64,000 nt of DNA, from contig OY743172.1 in the NCBI GenBank assembly GCA_963555705.1, forward strand, positions 22,257,446-22,321,445, written 5' to 3'. The translations under genes were made by a program, and so were the position numbers. Below the pieces are notes generated by a model. The model did no database searches, was not told the DNA's origin, and saw nothing but the letters and a program-made list of their open reading frames with translations. The first letter of the stretch is position 1; every line of letters begins with the position of its first letter. This stretch comes from Ligustrum vulgare. Its lineage: Eukaryota > Streptophyta > Magnoliopsida > Lamiales > Oleaceae. Shown here in pieces: positions 46,226 to 57,969 of this stretch.

Positions 46226-47396
46226 TAACCATATCACATTAGATGTAATATTATGTGCACGAATATTGATGCATGTGAAATGTATTAGTATATTTCTCGT
46301 AACTTTTACATTTGCCTCTTGAATTTAAAGTACTTTTTAATTTTCATTCAAAATCATCAATCACAATAATTAAAAAAGAAATAGTCAAAATATTTGAATT
46401 TAACCAATAAAACTTTATTTGCAAAAATAAGTAGTCAAAATAATAATTTTGAAAATCTCGTGATTATAATGATAGGACAATTGAGTAAAGTTGAATATTA
46501 AAATTATACCAAAAATGATACCCTATAATCTTTAAAAATTATTAAAATTAAAAATGATTAAAAAACATTACTCATTCTAATAATATTATTAATTAAAAAA
46601 ATTCAAAGTATTACCTCTTCAATATTAACCTTCGTTAAATAACTTTTTCTATATATTATTTATAAGCAGTACATTTTTTCAACCCACTTTTTAACCACAT
46701 ATTTTTTCAAGACTATTTTTCACCCACACATTTTACCTATAAAATAAAAAATATATAGCTGTTGAATAGAGGGTCAATTTATTAAAATATTTAATAATAA
46801 TATATAATACATATTTTAGAAATTTTGATTTGTAATATTAAAGATAACAAATGACTTGACCATTAATAATTAAAACACAATTTAATTATTGATGGCTACA
46901 AATTAAATTTATAATATTAAAAATAACAAAAAAATTAGAAATCAATGATTAAATTATAATTTTAATACTGATAATTAAAAACATTGATTGAACTCATTCA
47001 ATATTAATGTCAATGACAAAAATAATAATTATAACCAAAATATACAAATAATAATAATATCATATTAATTATTTACTATAATACTAAAATATAAAGAATT
47101 TTAGAATTAAAATTTGCAAATTATCCTACTTTTATGTATAGTATAGATTTTCACCATTACGATGAACTGAAATTGCTATCCGCAATATAAATAAACATTC
47201 ATAAAATTTAATAATTGTACATAATGAACAAAAAATACAAAAAAAACAAAAATAATTTTTTATCACACAATTATTAAAATTTAAAAACAATATAAATAAT
47301 CCAAAATTATCGAAAATTTTATTGAATGATAAATGCAAATTCTATAATTTTTTAATTGTGCATCGTGTTAGATGTAATATTATGAGTACAAGTGTT

Positions 47397-48265
47397 GGGG
47401 GTGGGCAAAAAAGAGGAACCAATATGACTGAACCGGAACCGAACCAAAAAAATGGGAACCTTATGGTTTTAAAAAAATAAAATAGGAAATTGATTTTGGA
47501 ACCGAGAACCGATTGGTTCTGGTTCGGTTCTCGGTTCCGCTTTTAGAACCGAAAAATTGAAGTTAGAACCAGATCTTTTATCCTTGTTTATTTTTTTATG
47601 GTTTTAATTGGTTGTTCTAAAACTAAAAATCAAAAGAATTTGTAATTTTTTTGGGTAAAATGAAAATAATTAAGTTCTTTTTATGAAATTTGTTACGTCT
47701 CTACCTCATTGTAACATTTAACTTCACACTTAGACTTAAATTATTAGTAAATGAAAATGGAATGAGTATAACTTATTAATTAATAAAGTTGTAAATGACA
47801 ACGATGAAGTTAATTAAATATTTAAATACAGATATAAAACAATTAATAATAATGCATTTAAAACTCAGGAATTATCCCACAAGTTTACTATACAAATGAA
47901 TTTTTGCCATGTTCGAAAAATCTTCCAGGCCATTTGTTTCTTATTTTGGTTTACAAATATATTCGATTTCATGGAGAATCCTATGTTTTTTTCGGGGTGA
48001 AAGGATTTTCAAAATCTTTGATCTTGGTATTTCAGGTTATTGGCTCGTTTCTCGAGGCCTGATACTCCCCGATAAGACCCCGAAAATAATTATTATCGTA
48101 GAACTGAATTGGAACCGAAATCGAGCCAAAACCGAATGGTTTGGTTCTAATTTGGTTATTGCTATTCAATGGAGCCGAATGATTCCATTTTACAAGAATC
48201 AAAAAGTATGGTTCGGTTTCGGTTCTTGAGATACACGAACCGAATCACCCGATACCCACCCCTAA
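47397..48265. mobile_element. hAT-like non-autonomous element, 869 bp, in Helitron E
   Basis: The ends GGGGGTGGGCAAAAA and (inverse) TTAGGGGTGGGTATCG flank GGAACCGAACC-type repeats. The flanks caagtgtt (47389-47396) and caaataat (48266-48273) are a decayed 8-bp duplication. The inverted Helitron E' copy reads through this site (gaaatattgatg), giving the empty site. Confidence 0.8.
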
Positions 48266-48532
48266 CAAATAATGATGTTTGTTTAAGATATAAATATATT
48301 TATTATAATTTCTACATTTGCCTTACATATTTAACTCTTTCTCAATTTGGGTTCAAAAATCACAATAAACTATAAATATGTGTTTAATCTTAACTCATCA
48401 AATATTGACAATTGAACAACACTGAAGATCAAAAAATTATTATATCATATAATTTTTGCACAATTATTAAAATTGAAAATTATTAAAAAAATATTAACCA
48501 TTGTTGGTATTTACCATAAAATAATATTTGCA

Positions 48533-48534
<2 letters not shown>

Positions 48535-48574
<40 letters not shown>
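48535..48574. repeat. (TA)n microsatellite
   Basis: About 20 uninterrupted TA units next to the 5' end of Helitron E. Confidence 0.96.
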
Positions 48575-48578
<4 letters not shown>

Positions 48579-48667
48579 TGCATTCACACTAATCCTTTAT
48601 TCTCCCTTTATATATTGTAAGTATATAGATGAGAGATGGACAAGGGCCTATATTACATGCCGCATCA

Positions 48668-48893
48668 CTATTGAGGGGGTTCTGTCCCAGTAGTACGATT
48701 ATTTTAATTAAGCCTCCTTTTAGTAAATTACTTAAATTGTTTATAAATTTTGTTCATATACGTCACTTACATTCCTCTAACTATTGAGGGGGTTCTGTCC
48801 CTGTAGTACGATTATTTTAATTAAGCCTCATTTTAGTAAAATACTAAAATTGTCTATAAATTTTGTTCATAAACGACGATGTGGCGTGATAAT
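48668..48893. repeat. 113-bp tandem duplication
   Basis: 'ctattgagggggttctgtcc' begins at 48668 and 48781, and the following 70 bases match closely. It contains the GC-richer 'gagggggttctgtccc' block. Confidence 0.9.
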
Positions 48894-49016
48894 ATTTTAT
48901 TGATATTTTATTTTGAAAAGTCAATAATTTTTACTGATCAAAGATTCTCACCATTATTTTGACATTAAAAAAAAAAGATCAACAAAATGTTCAGAGATCA
49001 TTATTTATAAATAATA

Positions 49017-49180
49017 CTCCCTCCGTCACACAAAGATAATCATCTACCAATTTTCACACAAATTAAGAGATGTCAATTAATGTTGTTGAAAACATAAATT
49101 TTACAATCACTTTTCCTAATATACCCATAATAAATTTATGTAGTTTACCACAAAACTGAAAGAGCATAAATTTATTCAAA
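49017..49180 (+). mobile_element. Truncated Stowaway MITE
   Basis: TA followed by CTCCCTCCGTCACACAAAGA is the terminal repeat of Stowaway (Tc1/mariner) MITEs. The matching right end is absent; the copy breaks off before the MITE at 49186. Confidence 0.75.
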
Positions 49181-49185
49181 CTAAG

Positions 49186-49556
49186 GCTGCATTTGATAGC
49201 GAGGGTGGAATTTGGATGAAAAGAAAATGAATTCCAAAGAATTGAATTCCGGAGAATTTGATGTTTAATGTGTTTGATTGGTTTAATTTTCTAGGTAGAA
49301 AAGTAGGGAATTTTCCAACTTGTGTTGTTTGACTGTCATTATTTTTATGGCAAATAAAACAAAATTTAGCTATTTTAATTTAAAAAAATTGTTTTTCACA
49401 TATTTGTACTTAATTATAATAATGCTATTTTATGAAGAAAAAAAAAAGTTAATTAATAATAAAAAATGGATCAAATGCGACGAAATTCATTTTTCAAGTA
49501 ACATGGAAAATAAAATCTATGTATTTGGCTGGAACTCTCATTCCTCATTTTGAGGG
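49186..49556. mobile_element. MITE of the 'GGCTGCGTTTGATAG' family
   Basis: Left end aaggctgcatttgatagcgagg. The subterminal 'gaaaagaaaatgaattcc', 'gtgttgtttgactgtcatta' and 'ggcaaataaaacaaaattta' blocks are shared with 57018-57526 and 31125-31556. The right end is eroded. Confidence 0.55.
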
Positions 49557-50345
49557 AAAACTAGCGCGTGAAACTCCAACCTAGAAAACAAGTTTGATGA
49601 TAAATTAGATCTGTTGACCATAAAATCCGGTTGAACCTTGGACCAACACGTCTCAGCTCCTCCATCTTGAACACGTGGATCTCCTGCGCACTGTGACAAA
49701 CAAGCAGTTTGCAAAGAGGGCCGAGGTGGCTCCCGTTTGCACTCCGATGCCAAAGTCAGTACTCATTCTAGGCGAATTTATATATATATATATTGGGTGC
49801 CGAAGAAGTAAATGTGTAGAAGAGAGAAAAGGGAGTGAGATATATATCTATTTCGTTAAGAGTCTGAAATTACTAACCCCTTTCTTGGAGACAAGCGTGT
49901 TCTATTTATGGTTGGAGTTATTTTCTCGGATCATGACACGTGGCATACTTTACACTTGTCTTCACCCTAACTCTTGGACGTGACAACCTTGCTTTTTGAT
50001 TGTAATCATTGCTACATTTCGTAGGGGATGGGCGCCTGTCACATCTTGGTAAAGGCAGTGTCCCATCACTGACTCCATCTCTCTTCTGGTCAACGCCATA
50101 AAGCGCCCCGACTGAATGTGAAGCACATTGGCCAGTCGTTAACCAGGTCGGCTAAAGAGGTTTGCTTGACGTACCACCTCGGCATTTACCCCAAGGTGAT
50201 ATTTTAGGTCTTAGCTGCGGGTCAAGGTCCATTGGGCCCTTGCTGGGGGATCTCTATACCTTTCTTTGGGCCTGGGTTCAACAAGATCTATCAAGCATGT
50301 TTCGGTGGAAAAAAAGGGTAGAAAATGTTTCTTTTTTAGGGAATT
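49557..50345. other. GC-richer unclassified stretch between the inverted Helitron blocks
   Basis: This is clearly less AT-rich than both sides, with short ORFs on both strands but no recognisable protein. Features seen are gacacgtggcatac near 49935, 'caggtcgg..taccacctcgg' near 50144-50184 and 'gcattggccagtcg'-like text. It may be an LTR or Mutator-like fragment. It contains the apparent axis of the inverted Helitron order. Confidence 0.3.
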
Positions 50346-50537
50346 TGAGCCTTTGAAACGTAGCTTAATAAAAAAACACATTAAATAGGTTAAAATGAGA
50401 CATAAAATATTAACTTCACTCTAAAAAAAAAAAAGAATTGGACTATCTTTATTGAACATACGGAAAAAGAATAGTTGACTATCTTTATAGAAGAAAAGAA
50501 TATTTATAAAACAACAATTTATAAATAATTTACCAAA

Positions 50538-50815
50538 TCTATATTTATACTATATATAAAAAAAGAATAGTGGATTAGTGTGAATGCAAAGTGGTTTAGT
50601 GTGGATGTATTTATTGTCTTTTATATATATTATATTATTTTATGGTAAATATCAAACAATGGTTAATAATTTTTAATAATTTCTAATTTTAATAATTGTC
50701 CAAAAATTATATGATATAATAATTTCTTGATCTTCAATGTCGCTCAATTGTCGTATACTTAATGAGTTGAGATTAAACACATATTTATAATTTATTGTTA
50801 TTTTTTTAACTAAAA
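50538..50815 (+). mobile_element. Helitron E' truncated 5' unit
   Basis: The unit starts A|TCTATATTTATACTATATATAA and is a 278-bp copy of the first part of the element that follows. It has no 3' end. Confidence 0.7.
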
Positions 50816-51394
50816 TCTACACTATATATAAAAGGAGAATAGTGAATTTGTGTGAATGCAAAGTGGATTAGTATGAATGCATTTATTACCTTTTATATAT
50901 ATTATATTATTTTATGGTAAATACCAAACAATGGTTAATATTTTTTAATATTTTTTAATTTTAATAATTGTGTAAAAACTATATGATATAATAATTTTTT
51001 GATCTTCAATGTCGCTTAATTGTCGTATACTTAATGAGTTGAAATTAAACACATATTTATAGTTTATTGTGATTTTTTAACGAAAATTGAGAAAAAGTAA
51101 AATATGTAAGACAAATATAGAAATTATAATAAATATATTTATATCTTGAACAAACATCAATATTTCTACTCATAATATTACATCTAAGATGATATACAAT
51201 TAAAAAATTATAGAATTTGCATTTATCATTCAATAAAGTTGTCGATAATTTAGATTATTTTTGTTGTTTTTAAATTTTAATAATTTTTGTAATAAAAAAT
51301 TATTTTTGTATTTGTGTTGATTATATATAATCATATTTTATGAATGCTAATCTATATTGCGAATAGCAATTTCAGTTCATCGCACTGGTGAAAA
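50816..51394 (+). mobile_element. Helitron E' (plus), 579 bp
   Basis: The 5' end is A|TCTACACTATATATAAAAGG. The 3' region has the hairpin CAGT-TCATCGC-ACTG followed by GTGAAAA and the 5' TC of Helitron D'. It is the uninterrupted counterpart of Helitron E. Confidence 0.7.
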
Positions 51395-52550
51395 TCTATA
51401 CTATATATAAAATTAAGATGGTTTGACAGAATTTAATTATTAAATTCTTTATATTTTAGTATTATAGTAAATAATTAATATGATGTTATTGTTATTTGTA
51501 TATTTTGGTTATAATTATAATTATTTTTATTATTAAAATTAATATTGAATGGGTTCAATCAATATTTTTAATTATCAGTATTAAAATTATTATTTAATCA
51601 TTGATTTTTTATTTATTTGTTGTTTTTAATATTATAAATCATATTTCTATCAATAATTAATTTTTTTTTTAATTATTAATGGTCAAATAATTTTTATCTT
51701 TAATATTACAAATCATATTTTCTAAAATATTTATTATATATTATTATTAAATATTTTACTAAATTAAGCCTCTATTCAGCAACTATATTTTTGTTTTGAG
51801 GTAAAATATATGGTTGAAAAATAGTTTTGAAAAAAATATGTGGTTAAAAAGTGGGTTGAAAAATTATGCTGCTTATAAATAATTTTTTTAGTTAATAATA
51901 TTAATAAAATATTAATATTTTTTAATCATTCTTAATTTTAATAATTTTAAAGATTATATGGTGTAATTTTCGATATAATTTCGTAATTTTCAACTTTACT
52001 CGGTTGTCGTATCAAGATAATCATGAGATTTTCAAAATTATTATTTTGACTACTTATTTTTGCAAATAAAGTTTTATTGGTTAAATTCAAATATTTTGAC
52101 TATTTCTTTTTTAATTATTGTAATTGATGTTTGAATAAAATTAAAAAGTACGTTAAATACAATAGGCAAATGTAGAAGTTATGAGAAATATGTTAATACC
52201 TTTCAGATGCATCAATATTCGTACACATAATATTATACCAAATGTGATATACCATTGAAAAGTTACTAAATTTACATTTTCAATGAAGTTATTAAAAATT
52301 TATAAAAATTATTGAAATCAATAATAATTTATTATTTAAATAAATAAATTAACATTTACTATTCAAAGATTTTTTTAATAATTTGAATTACTTATGTTAT
52401 TTTTTAAATTCTAATAATTATTGTAATAGAGAACTCTTTTTTATGCATTTATATGTATCGATTATATATAAGCACTAAAATTTTACGAATACTTATTGAA
52501 ATTGATATTACGAATAATAATTTTCGTGTATCGTACGGGTGAAACACTAA
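51395..52550 (+). mobile_element. Helitron D' (plus), 1156 bp
   Basis: The 5' end is A|TCTATACTATATATAAAATT. The 3' end is cgtgtatcgtacggg, then gaaaca and CTAA (52547-52550), then T. The body is colinear with Helitron D, lacking the nested Helitron N. Confidence 0.8.
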
Positions 52551-52734
52551 TTAGATGCTAATATATTAACAAGTCATACATGATTATTAGTTGTAAACCA
52601 CAAGACATTACTCAAACCGAGATGACGGGCATCATTAATCATTAAAAGTCAATCTTTGTATTATAATCAAGTTTTTAATAAAATTTATTAAACGTGTCAT
52701 ATCATTAATTGTCATAGAAACATATAGCATGATA

Positions 52735-53804
52735 TCTATATAATATATAAAAGTAGCTGAGTTTTGGCGGGAAAACTCAGCTTTTATTGTGTTCACACTC
52801 CAAATTCAGCTTTTATTGTGTTCACACTGCTACTTCCACTTAAGTATTTTTATAAAGAATTTTTTTCACTTATTTATATTTGGTTATTTGTGTTTAAAAC
52901 TCTCTTTTCATAAAATAATTTTAATCATTTAATATTTTGAATCTTACAAATAAGTATTTGTATGTACTCATACAAATTCAATGTAAAATTTTCAGTTCAA
53001 AATTATATCGAAATTGTATTACGCATCTAATACTAAATAAATATTATCCTATAAAACTTTTTATAAATAATCTTATTTTTTTAGTTATTTAGTACATCTA
53101 AAAATTCGAGCTCCTTTGTATTGCGTTCTATTAAATTAATTAGTATTTTTATAAAAAGTTACTTTTAATACATAAATAATTTTTTTATAATAATGTGATA
53201 TTTTATTGGCCTCAATCTTATGGATGAATAATTTCGTTCGGTCATACAAATCCAATGTCGAATTTTCATTTACATTTATATCGAATATTTAATCAAGTTG
53301 TATTAAATTTCATTTTAAATAGTCATACTTTTAAGTTCTTTGTTATATATACATAATAACCTTCTTTTCTATATCAGATTATTTATCAAAATAATTTTAT
53401 TTACAATTACATTTAAGGATTATATAATTTTTAATTCTAGAAAGTCTCATATCACACTTTTTACATTAACAGTTAGCAAATTTATTTATATTGTTTTGAA
53501 ATTATATAGTTATTAATGATTTTTTTGTCATAATTGTTAAGTCTAAATTTTAAAAAATAATTAACTATCACATGATATTAATTGTTATATTTTAATTCAA
53601 TATTTATGATTTTTAAATTTCTACAACAATAAGTAAATTGTATCCCAATTTACTTAACTGAAAATTGAGATGATCAATATTATATTATATTTTTCATTAA
53701 AAAAACAATTACATTGTATAATTATTGCAAAAATCTATAAAATCATGAATTTGATGCATCATTGTCAATCTTATAATTTTAGTATTTTTTTTATAATTAT
53801 CGAA
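52735..53804 (+). mobile_element. Truncated 5' unit of Helitron A', 1070 bp
   Basis: The unit starts A|TCTATATAATATATAAAAG. It is near-identical to the first 1070 bases of the following element but has no coding part or 3' end; the next TC follows directly. It begins with a mirrored GAGTTTTGGCGGGAAAACTC foldback and a repeated 'cttttattgtgttcacact'. Confidence 0.8.
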
Positions 53805-56508
53805 TCTATGTAATATATAAAAGCAGCTGAGTTTTGGCGGGAAAACTCAGCTTTTATTGTATTCACACTCCAAATTCAGCTTTTATTGTGTTCACACTGC
53901 TACTTCCACTTAAATATTTTTATAAAGAATTTTTTTTCACTTATTTATATTTGATTATTTGTGTTTAAAACTCTCTTTTCATAAAATTATTCTAATCATT
54001 TAATATTTTGAATCTTACAAATAAGTATTTGTATGTACTCATACAAACTCAATGTAAAATTTCCAGTTCAAAATTATATCGAAATTTTATTACGCATCTA
54101 ATACTAAATAAATATTATCATATAAAACTTTTTATAAATAATCTTATTTTTTTAGTTATTTAGTACATCTAAAAATTTGAGCTCCTTTGTATTACGTTCT
54201 ATTAAATTAATTAGTATTTTTATAGAAAGTTACTTTTAATACGTAAATAATTTTTTTATAATAATGTGATATTTTATTGGTCTCAATCTTATGGATGAAT
54301 AATTTCGTTCGATCATACAAATCCAATGTCGAATTTTCATTTACATTTATATCGAATATTTAATCAAGTTGTATTAAATTTCATTTTAAATAGTCATACT
54401 TTTAAGTTCTTTGTTATATATACATAATAACCTTCTTTTCTATATCAGATTATTTATCAAAATAATTTTATTTACAATTACATTTAATGATTATATAGTT
54501 TTTAATTCTAGAAAGTCTCATATCACACTTTTTACATTAACGGTTAACAGATTTATTTATATTGTTTTGAAATTATATAGTTATTAATGATTTTTTTGTC
54601 ATAATTGTTAAGTCTAAATTTTAAAAAATAATTAATTATGATATGATATTAATTGTTATATTTTAATTCAATATTTATGATTTTTAAATTTCTACAACAA
54701 TAACTAAATTGTATCCCAATTTACTTAACTGAAAATTGAGATGACCAATGTTATATTATATTTTTCATTAAAAAAATAATTACATTGTATAATTATTGCA
54801 AAAATCTATAATATCATGAATTTGATGCATCATTGTCAATCTCATAATTTTAGTATTTTTTTCTTTTTTTATAATTATCGAATTCGTTTCTTATACATGT
54901 TGTCTTGGATGATGATTATGAATTGTAGGAGCAAGAATTATTTCCAAATGATTGTGAATTTGAACAAATTAATATTTGATTCCTTAATTTTGATTTATTG
55001 ACAATAAAAACTGTGTTGCATTTTTTTAATTAAACGTTTGCCTTTATTTTTATTTTTTAAATTTTTTAAAATTTGTCGGGTTGACTGTTTGAAATCGCGG
55101 TTTTGACAATTGAAACCTAAACCAAATCGTTTAAGACGGTTTGAAATTTCTCCAAACCGAACTGAACTAAACCAAACCATTTGTTGTGTTTAATTCGATT
55201 TCGCGGTTTATTTGTTCACCCCTACTTTGTTGTATACAAGAGAAAGTGGAGATCCCTCTTATGAAAGATCATCCGCTTATTTTGAAAATTTTGTTATATG
55301 GTAGGGACGACATGATTGAGAATTTCGTTGAGAACATTCGGACATATAATATGATGTTTTCGTTCACTTCTATGGGAGGATTAGATAATGGGCTAAATGA
55401 TGGTGGAGGGCCTTCAGTCTTCAGATTACACGGTCAAAATTGCCATAAGATTGAGAGTCTGTTGCCTGATGATGGATCAGCTCTACAATTTGCTCGCTTT
55501 ACATTGTTGACAATGTGAATGAGGTTGAAAGCAGAAAAAGTGTCATGGGGTACGTATTATGTATTTATTGCTTTTATATTCATATTGTTTACAGATAATT
55601 TAGTCTGAAATTTAATTTATGTCTTTTAATGTCCTTTGATAGGAGTAAATCATGCGATTCAATCTTGCATGATTGTATAGCTTTTTATTTGAAAAATATG
55701 CTAGACAAATACAAAAAATTGTTAAAGCAATTTAGGTCGGTTTGAGAAAAGATGATTGAGGAAAACATTTCAAATGTAAGACTTATACTTATTGGTTTGT
55801 GGGCGACCGGTGATAGCCAATATTATTTTCCTATTGTCGATGAAATTAATGAATTGATTGTCGGTAGATTTTGATACATGACTTGGACACAGGGATATCT
55901 TTATTGCACCACGTGGTGGACCGTTGCATCGGATAAGTGAAGGATACAAGTTCTTTTTGAGAAATATTGATCATACACAGGGGTTGTGCAATGGAACAAG
56001 GTTGATAGTTACAAAACTTGGCGACCATGTTCTAGAAGGTCAAATTCTTTCTAGCATCAATGCAGGACACAAGTTCTTTATTCCAATGATATCGTTGAGT
56101 TCTTCTGATTCTAGAAAACCAAATAGATTTCAAAGACAACAATTTCTATTGATGACGTCCTATGTCATTATTATCAATAAGAGTCCGGGACAGTCACGTT
56201 CGCATGTGGGACTTCTTCTTAAATGACTGGTGTTTACACATGGACAATTTTATGTTGCGATTTCTAGGTGACAAATCGTTCCGGATTAAAGATATTGATT
56301 TGTGATAAGAATGGAAGATCAACAAAATTAACAAACAATGTTATGTACAAAGAAGTATTCCAGAATTTGTAGTCATATGAAACCAATAAATGATGATATT
56401 TCTTATTTTCAAAATTTATTTATTTTATCTGAATGATTCATCTAATTTCACATTGAATTATCTTTATCAATATGTTTCTTCCCGTACATCGCACGGATGA
56501 TTCACTAG
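53805..56508 (+). mobile_element. Helitron A' (plus), RepHel-deleted, 2704 bp
   Basis: The 5' end is A|TCTATGTAATATATAAAAGC. The 3' end is cccgtacatcgcacgg, then atgattca and CTAG (56505-56508), then T. It encodes a decayed, internally deleted Rep/helicase and carries part of a hAT-like insertion (about 54935-55224, ending CACCCCTA|CTTTGTTG). It is the inverted counterpart of Helitron A. Confidence 0.82.
55240..56340 (+). pseudogene. Helitron Rep/helicase pseudogene with large internal deletion (copy A')
   Basis: The segments read, in order, KDHPLILKILLYGRDDMI and LLPDDGSALQFARFTL (N-terminal helitron-like region); after stops, INELIV..GP.HRISE; then directly FFLRNIDHTQGLCNGTRLIV, KLGDHVLEGQIL and NKSPGQSRSHVGL (C-terminal end of the Pif1-type helicase), and FTHGQFYVAISR. 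The HUH nuclease and the helicase Walker motifs are missing. Several stops and frame changes make it non-functional. The ancestor encoded the rolling-circle replicase/helicase that moves Helitrons. Confidence 0.82.
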
Positions 56509-57017
56509 TAATGATAAATGCCAACAGATCATCATCAATATAATACAAAGTTCTTAGCGAATTAAAACCTGGGATCTAGCAGGTTCGTTGCTTTACCATA
56601 TATTAAAAAAATAAAATAATTATTAAACGACAAAACTTTTTGTAATTAGAGATTAAGCACTAATACTAACGCTTAGGACACACGAAAGATAATATAGTAT
56701 ATTCGATTGAGGATTTGATCCACTAATGACAAGATTTTCTTTGATTTTATTAGGGTTTGATGGTAACAATGCTGATTCTTGAATCCATATTGAAAATCGA
56801 GCTTTCACGTGTTTACGTTCTGCAAAACGTAGGCATATTTTACTTTTCAAAAAAGGCATTGAGTGATGATAATTTTGCTTAAAATTAGGATAATTCTATT
56901 TTCACAATTACACCCATAATATGGATGATCTCTCACTCCATATGAGTGGATTGTCATTCACATTGTGAGTGAGATTGTGATTGTAGCATTGTTGTAAAAT
57001 TAAACTCGTGTTAATTC
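56509..57017. other. Intergenic, no gene seen
   Basis: AT-rich sequence with short palindromic 'ccatatgagtgga' type blocks (56938-56952). Nothing coding is supported. Confidence 0.5.
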
Positions 57018-57526
57018 TCACTTAAGCTGTTTTTGATAGTGATGATGAGATTTGGAGAGAAAGAAAATGAATTTAGAGAATTAAATTCTTGAAATTTTGA
57101 AGTTTAATGTATTTGATTTGTTTAATTTTTTTGGTGGAAAAAATAAAGAATTTTTCAACTTTTGTTGTTTGATTGACATTATTTTTCATGGAAAATAAAG
57201 TAAAATTTAGTTATTTTAATAAAAAAATTATTTTTTCAAACATTTATACTTTATAAAATAATGTTAATTTTGTTTAAAAAAATAAATCAATTAACAATAA
57301 TAAAAATGATCAAACGTGACGAAATTGATCAAAATTTTTTCATAAAAAATAAAACCTCTTCCATTGAAAAATGAATTCCCCATTTGTGAGAAATTGAGAC
57401 ATGAAATGACATTGATACGGAAATGGTTTTCATAGAAATAACTGATAATCAAACATGTTAAAATTGAAAAATTAGGTGAAAAATTACATTTTTCATGAAA
57501 ATGATTGTTTATCGAACGCAACCTTA
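57018..57526. mobile_element. MITE of the 'GGCTGCGTTTGATAG' family
   Basis: Left end ttaagctgtttttgatagtg and right end ttatcgaacgcaacctta are imperfect inverted copies. The interior is shared with 49186-49556. Confidence 0.6.
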
Positions 57527-57969
57527 GTTCCAATTTACTTATAGAATTAGATAGACGTGTAAAAGTGAGTCGGTTAATTGGATTGGCACATGCTTGATAT
57601 TCTATCGATCCAGTTTAGGCAGCGTCAATTAGTTCACCATAAACATATTTTAGTTAATAGTAGACCTCAGGAAAAAGAAACAACTCCTGGTAACTACAGG
57701 ATTAGCTATGGCTACTTCTGATTATTTTTTAGCATATTTGTACTGCTTCTTTGATAATTGAGTCTCCGCTCTTTAAAAAATTAAATTGCAATTTATTTCG
57801 CTACAAGATAAAAAAAGATTAAAAAAATTACATAATTTTTAATATCACTTTTTAATCATCTATATTTTCTCTCTCCAATTTTTAGCTCTACATCTTACCT
57901 AGAAAACACAAATAAATCGACCAAATAATTTACATTCTACATTAATTCTAGCCGAACAGGGCCTGAATC

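Larger units (their letters stand above)
44412..47147 (-). mobile_element. Helitron D (minus), split by a nested Helitron
   Basis: The 3' end is 'catgcgatgcacg' plus CTAG (44415-44412). The 5' end is A|TCTATACTATACATAAAAG at 47147. The body matches the inverted copy D' (51395-52550). Helitron N at 44711-46225 interrupts it where D' is continuous. Its 5' end directly follows the GGTGAAAA end of Helitron E. Confidence 0.75.
47148..48629 (-). mobile_element. Helitron E (minus), carrying a hAT-like insertion
   Basis: The 5' end on the minus strand is A|TCTATATACTTACAATATATAAAGG at 48629. The 3' end reads CAGTTCATCG.AATGGTGAAAA and abuts the 5' TC of Helitron D. Without the hAT-like insertion (47397-48265) it is about 600 bp, close to the 579-bp copy at 50816-51394. 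Confidence 0.7.

Noticed and set aside
49320..49983. Several ORFs of 70-100 codons around the inverted-array axis
   Set aside because: Overlapping on both strands, with no protein similarity recognised; the first lies in a MITE.
6537..56508. Repeated short 'GTGC-NNN-GCAC' palindromes as a possible CRISPR-like or regulatory array
   Set aside because: Each stands 6-15 bases before CTAG/CTRR and a T, so they are Helitron 3' hairpins; spacing is irregular and there are no spacers.
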